From an uncultured Spartobacteria bacterium (GTDB lineage: Bacteria; Verrucomicrobiota; Verrucomicrobiia; Chthoniobacterales; JAATET01): DNA of 31,825 bases. Below the pieces are notes generated by a model, which saw nothing but the letters and a program-made list of their open reading frames with translations, searched no databases and was not told the DNA's origin. This document shows positions 30,737 to 31,825 of this stretch, in pieces. The position numbers and the translations under genes are program-made. Within the stretch, counting starts at the first letter, position 1, and each line of letters begins with the position of its first letter. The stretch spans positions 1 through 31,825 of the forward strand of contig CALGTD010000061.1 in the NCBI GenBank assembly GCA_937901895.1. The letters run 5' to 3'.

Positions 30737-31162
30737 TTAGAGCGAGGGATCGCGTTGGTAGGTGCGCACGTAGTTGTAGCGGGTTTCGAAGCCGAGTTCC
30801 GGCGGGAACTCGCTGTATCCGCAATGGATCCACGGAATGTCGCTCTTGTAGGGCTGACGATAGCTGCCCTTGTAGAGCGGGAAGGGGAAGAGGGCGGTTT
30901 CGTAGACACCGAAGCCGAGACGGGCAAGCGAACGGCCCACGCCGCGGACGATGCCGTAGCTCCACATTGCTGCGTTGCCATCCTGGTAGTTGACCTCGGT
31001 CATTGCGACGAGAAGCTCCGTCGGACCGAAGGCGATGTTGGCAATGCCGCGACCGAGCTTGCGGGTCGGGCCGTATTCCGAAGCCGGCGGCGACTGGATG
31101 TCGGCAAGAGCGAACGATGCGCCGAGGGCGAAAGTGATGGCGAAGAGGGCGGGAAACTTCAT
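30737..31162 (-). CDS. Small exported protein, exosortase-associated TIGR04073-like
   Basis: The 141-residue product starts MKFPALFAITFALGASFALA, a clear signal peptide with a likely cut before DIQSPP. The rest has RKLGRGIANIAFGPTEL (34-50) and a second block GIVRGVGRSLARLGFGVYE. From memory these match the TIGR04073 family of small exported proteins found in genomes with exosortase (PEP-CTERM) systems; its function is unknown. No exosortase or PEP-CTERM protein is visible in this window. It lies 47 bases after the deacetylase gene on the same strand and has its own strong terminator. The family call should be checked. Confidence 0.75.
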   Translation of the reverse strand: MKFPALFAITFALGASFALADIQSPPASEYGPTRKLGRGIANIAFGPTELLVAMTEVNYQDGNAAMWSYGIVRGVGRSLARLGFGVYETALFPFPLYKGSYRQPYKSDIPWIHCGYSEFPPELGFETRYNYVRTYQRDPSL

Positions 31163-31173
31163 ATCTGTGCGCC

Positions 31174-31203
31174 GTTTTAGGCGCGCATGCGAGGGGAGCG
31201 CAA
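31174..31203 (-). promoter_or_regulatory. Possible promoter of the TIGR04073-like gene
   Basis: On the minus strand TTGCGC (31203-31198) is followed after 18 bases by TAAAAC (31179-31174). The -10 is fair and the -35 weak. The -10 is also the loop of a 5-base-pair hairpin (31169-31184), so this may be leader structure instead. Confidence 0.25.
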
Positions 31204-31209
31204 GTGTTT

Positions 31210-31825
31210 TCAGTCGCCAAATACGGCTCCCGTGAGCGCAAGCACGTGACTGGTCGCCGCACGGCCCAGTCCGTCAAGGGAATAGCCGCCTTCCAGCACG
31301 GAAACCACGCGCTCGTCGCACACGTCGGAGGCGACCTCGAGGACCATTTCGGTCAGGTCGTGAAAGTCGCGGTCCGTCAGGCGGAAATGCCCGAGGGGAT
31401 CTCCGATCCGGGAGTCGAATCCCGCGGAAATCAGAACGAGATCGGGGTGGAATTCCCGAATCGTGGGCAGAAGGTGATCGCGGAATGCTCCAAGGATTTC
31501 CTCCGCGCCGGCGCCTGCGCGGAACGGGCGGTTGATGGTTGTTCCCTCCGCGCGGCCCTCGCCACGCTCGGTGTGCGCGCCGGTGCCTGGATACCACGGA
31601 CTTTGGTGCGTGCTGCAAAACAGAACACTGTGGTCGTCGTAGAAAATGTCCTGCGTGCCGTTGCCGTGGTGCACGTCCCAGTCGACGATCGCCACGCGTT
31701 CCGCTCCGTGGACGGCCTGCGCGTGCCGGGCGGCGGCAGCGACGTTGTTGAAGATGCAGAATCCCATGGCCGCGTCGGGCGTCGCGTGATGTCCCGGTGG
31801 TCGAACCGCGCAGAAGGCATTTGCG
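31210..31825 (-). CDS. Histone-deacetylase-like (AcuC/HDAC family) protein, 3' part
   Basis: Zinc-dependent deacetylase fold that acts on acetyl-lysine, acetylpolyamines or similar amides in bacteria. About 204 C-terminal residues are visible; the start lies beyond base 31825. Visible parts include the active-site pair in FCAVRPPGHHA, NNVAAAARHA, the zinc and charge-relay motif VDWDVHHGNGTQDIFY, the Asp in ISAGFDSRIGDPLG and the Gly-rich LEGGYSLDG. So the motifs near the active site are intact. About a third of a normal 300-residue protein is missing at the edge. It is followed after 47 bases by the TIGR04073-like gene. Confidence 0.93.
   Translation of the reverse strand, partial: ANAFCAVRPPGHHATPDAAMGFCIFNNVAAAARHAQAVHGAERVAIVDWDVHHGNGTQDIFYDDHSVLFCSTHQSPWYPGTGAHTERGEGRAEGTTINRPFRAGAGAEEILGAFRDHLLPTIREFHPDLVLISAGFDSRIGDPLGHFRLTDRDFHDLTEMVLEVASDVCDERVVSVLEGGYSLDGLGRAATSHVLALTGAVFGD

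Noticed and set aside
1..31825. tRNA, rRNA, insertion sequence or prophage genes
   Set aside because: No cloverleaf, rRNA stretch, transposase, integrase or terminal repeats were seen; nearly all sequence is accounted for by housekeeping or catabolic genes.

Overview
The window is a gene-dense stretch of a GC-rich bacterial chromosome, about 26 protein genes with no gap over 300 bases. I see no rRNA, tRNA, insertion sequence, phage or CRISPR. The mix fits a free-living polymer degrader of the Verrucomicrobiota or a near relative. The pointers are a secreted sulfatase, lipoprotein and secreted glycoside hydrolases, a small exported protein resembling the exosortase-associated TIGR04073 family, many starts without a Shine-Dalgarno site, and a sigma-54 gene. 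The phylum is inferred from gene content only.

Layout. 1-2184: start of trpA (minus), a GH1 lipoprotein (plus), and a small lipoprotein gene (minus) whose end overlaps the GH1 gene. 2232-6620: a minus-strand ABC import operon (ATPase, anchored binding protein, 13-codon mini-gene, fused double permease). 6765-11194: a hybrid histidine kinase divergent from the ABC operon, then a PfkB sugar kinase. 11199-12707: a Cys-type sulfatase. 12881-16094: glycolytic operon gapA-pgk-tpiA with a candidate promoter, hairpins between genes and a strong palindromic terminator. 16216-16969: a cold-shock gene and aroK. 17081-20177: purE, threonylcarbamoyl-AMP synthase and murJ. 20185-23862: D-lactate dehydrogenase divergent from rpoN, then mrp. 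23945-28144: a small unknown protein, then pyrR-pyrB-pyrC-tgt. 28228-31825: a secreted GH2 enzyme, two facing terminators, the TIGR04073-like gene and a truncated histone-deacetylase-like gene.

How it fits together. Most genes are housekeeping: glycolysis, lactate fermentation, shikimate, tryptophan, purine and pyrimidine synthesis, tRNA modification, cell-wall lipid II export and Fe-S carrier. Between them lie genes for taking polysaccharide apart outside the cytoplasm (GH1, sulfatase, GH2) and for import and sensing (ABC operon, hybrid kinase, sugar kinase).

The most interesting signals are regulatory. A hairpin just before pyrR matches the known PyrR-binding RNA consensus, and its lower stem contains the pyrR Shine-Dalgarno sequence. 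A GG-N10-GC element like a sigma-54 promoter lies just upstream of rpoN, the sigma-54 gene itself. A 13-codon mini-gene with an excellent ribosome binding site is joined by ATGA overlaps at both ends to the ABC binding-protein and permease genes.
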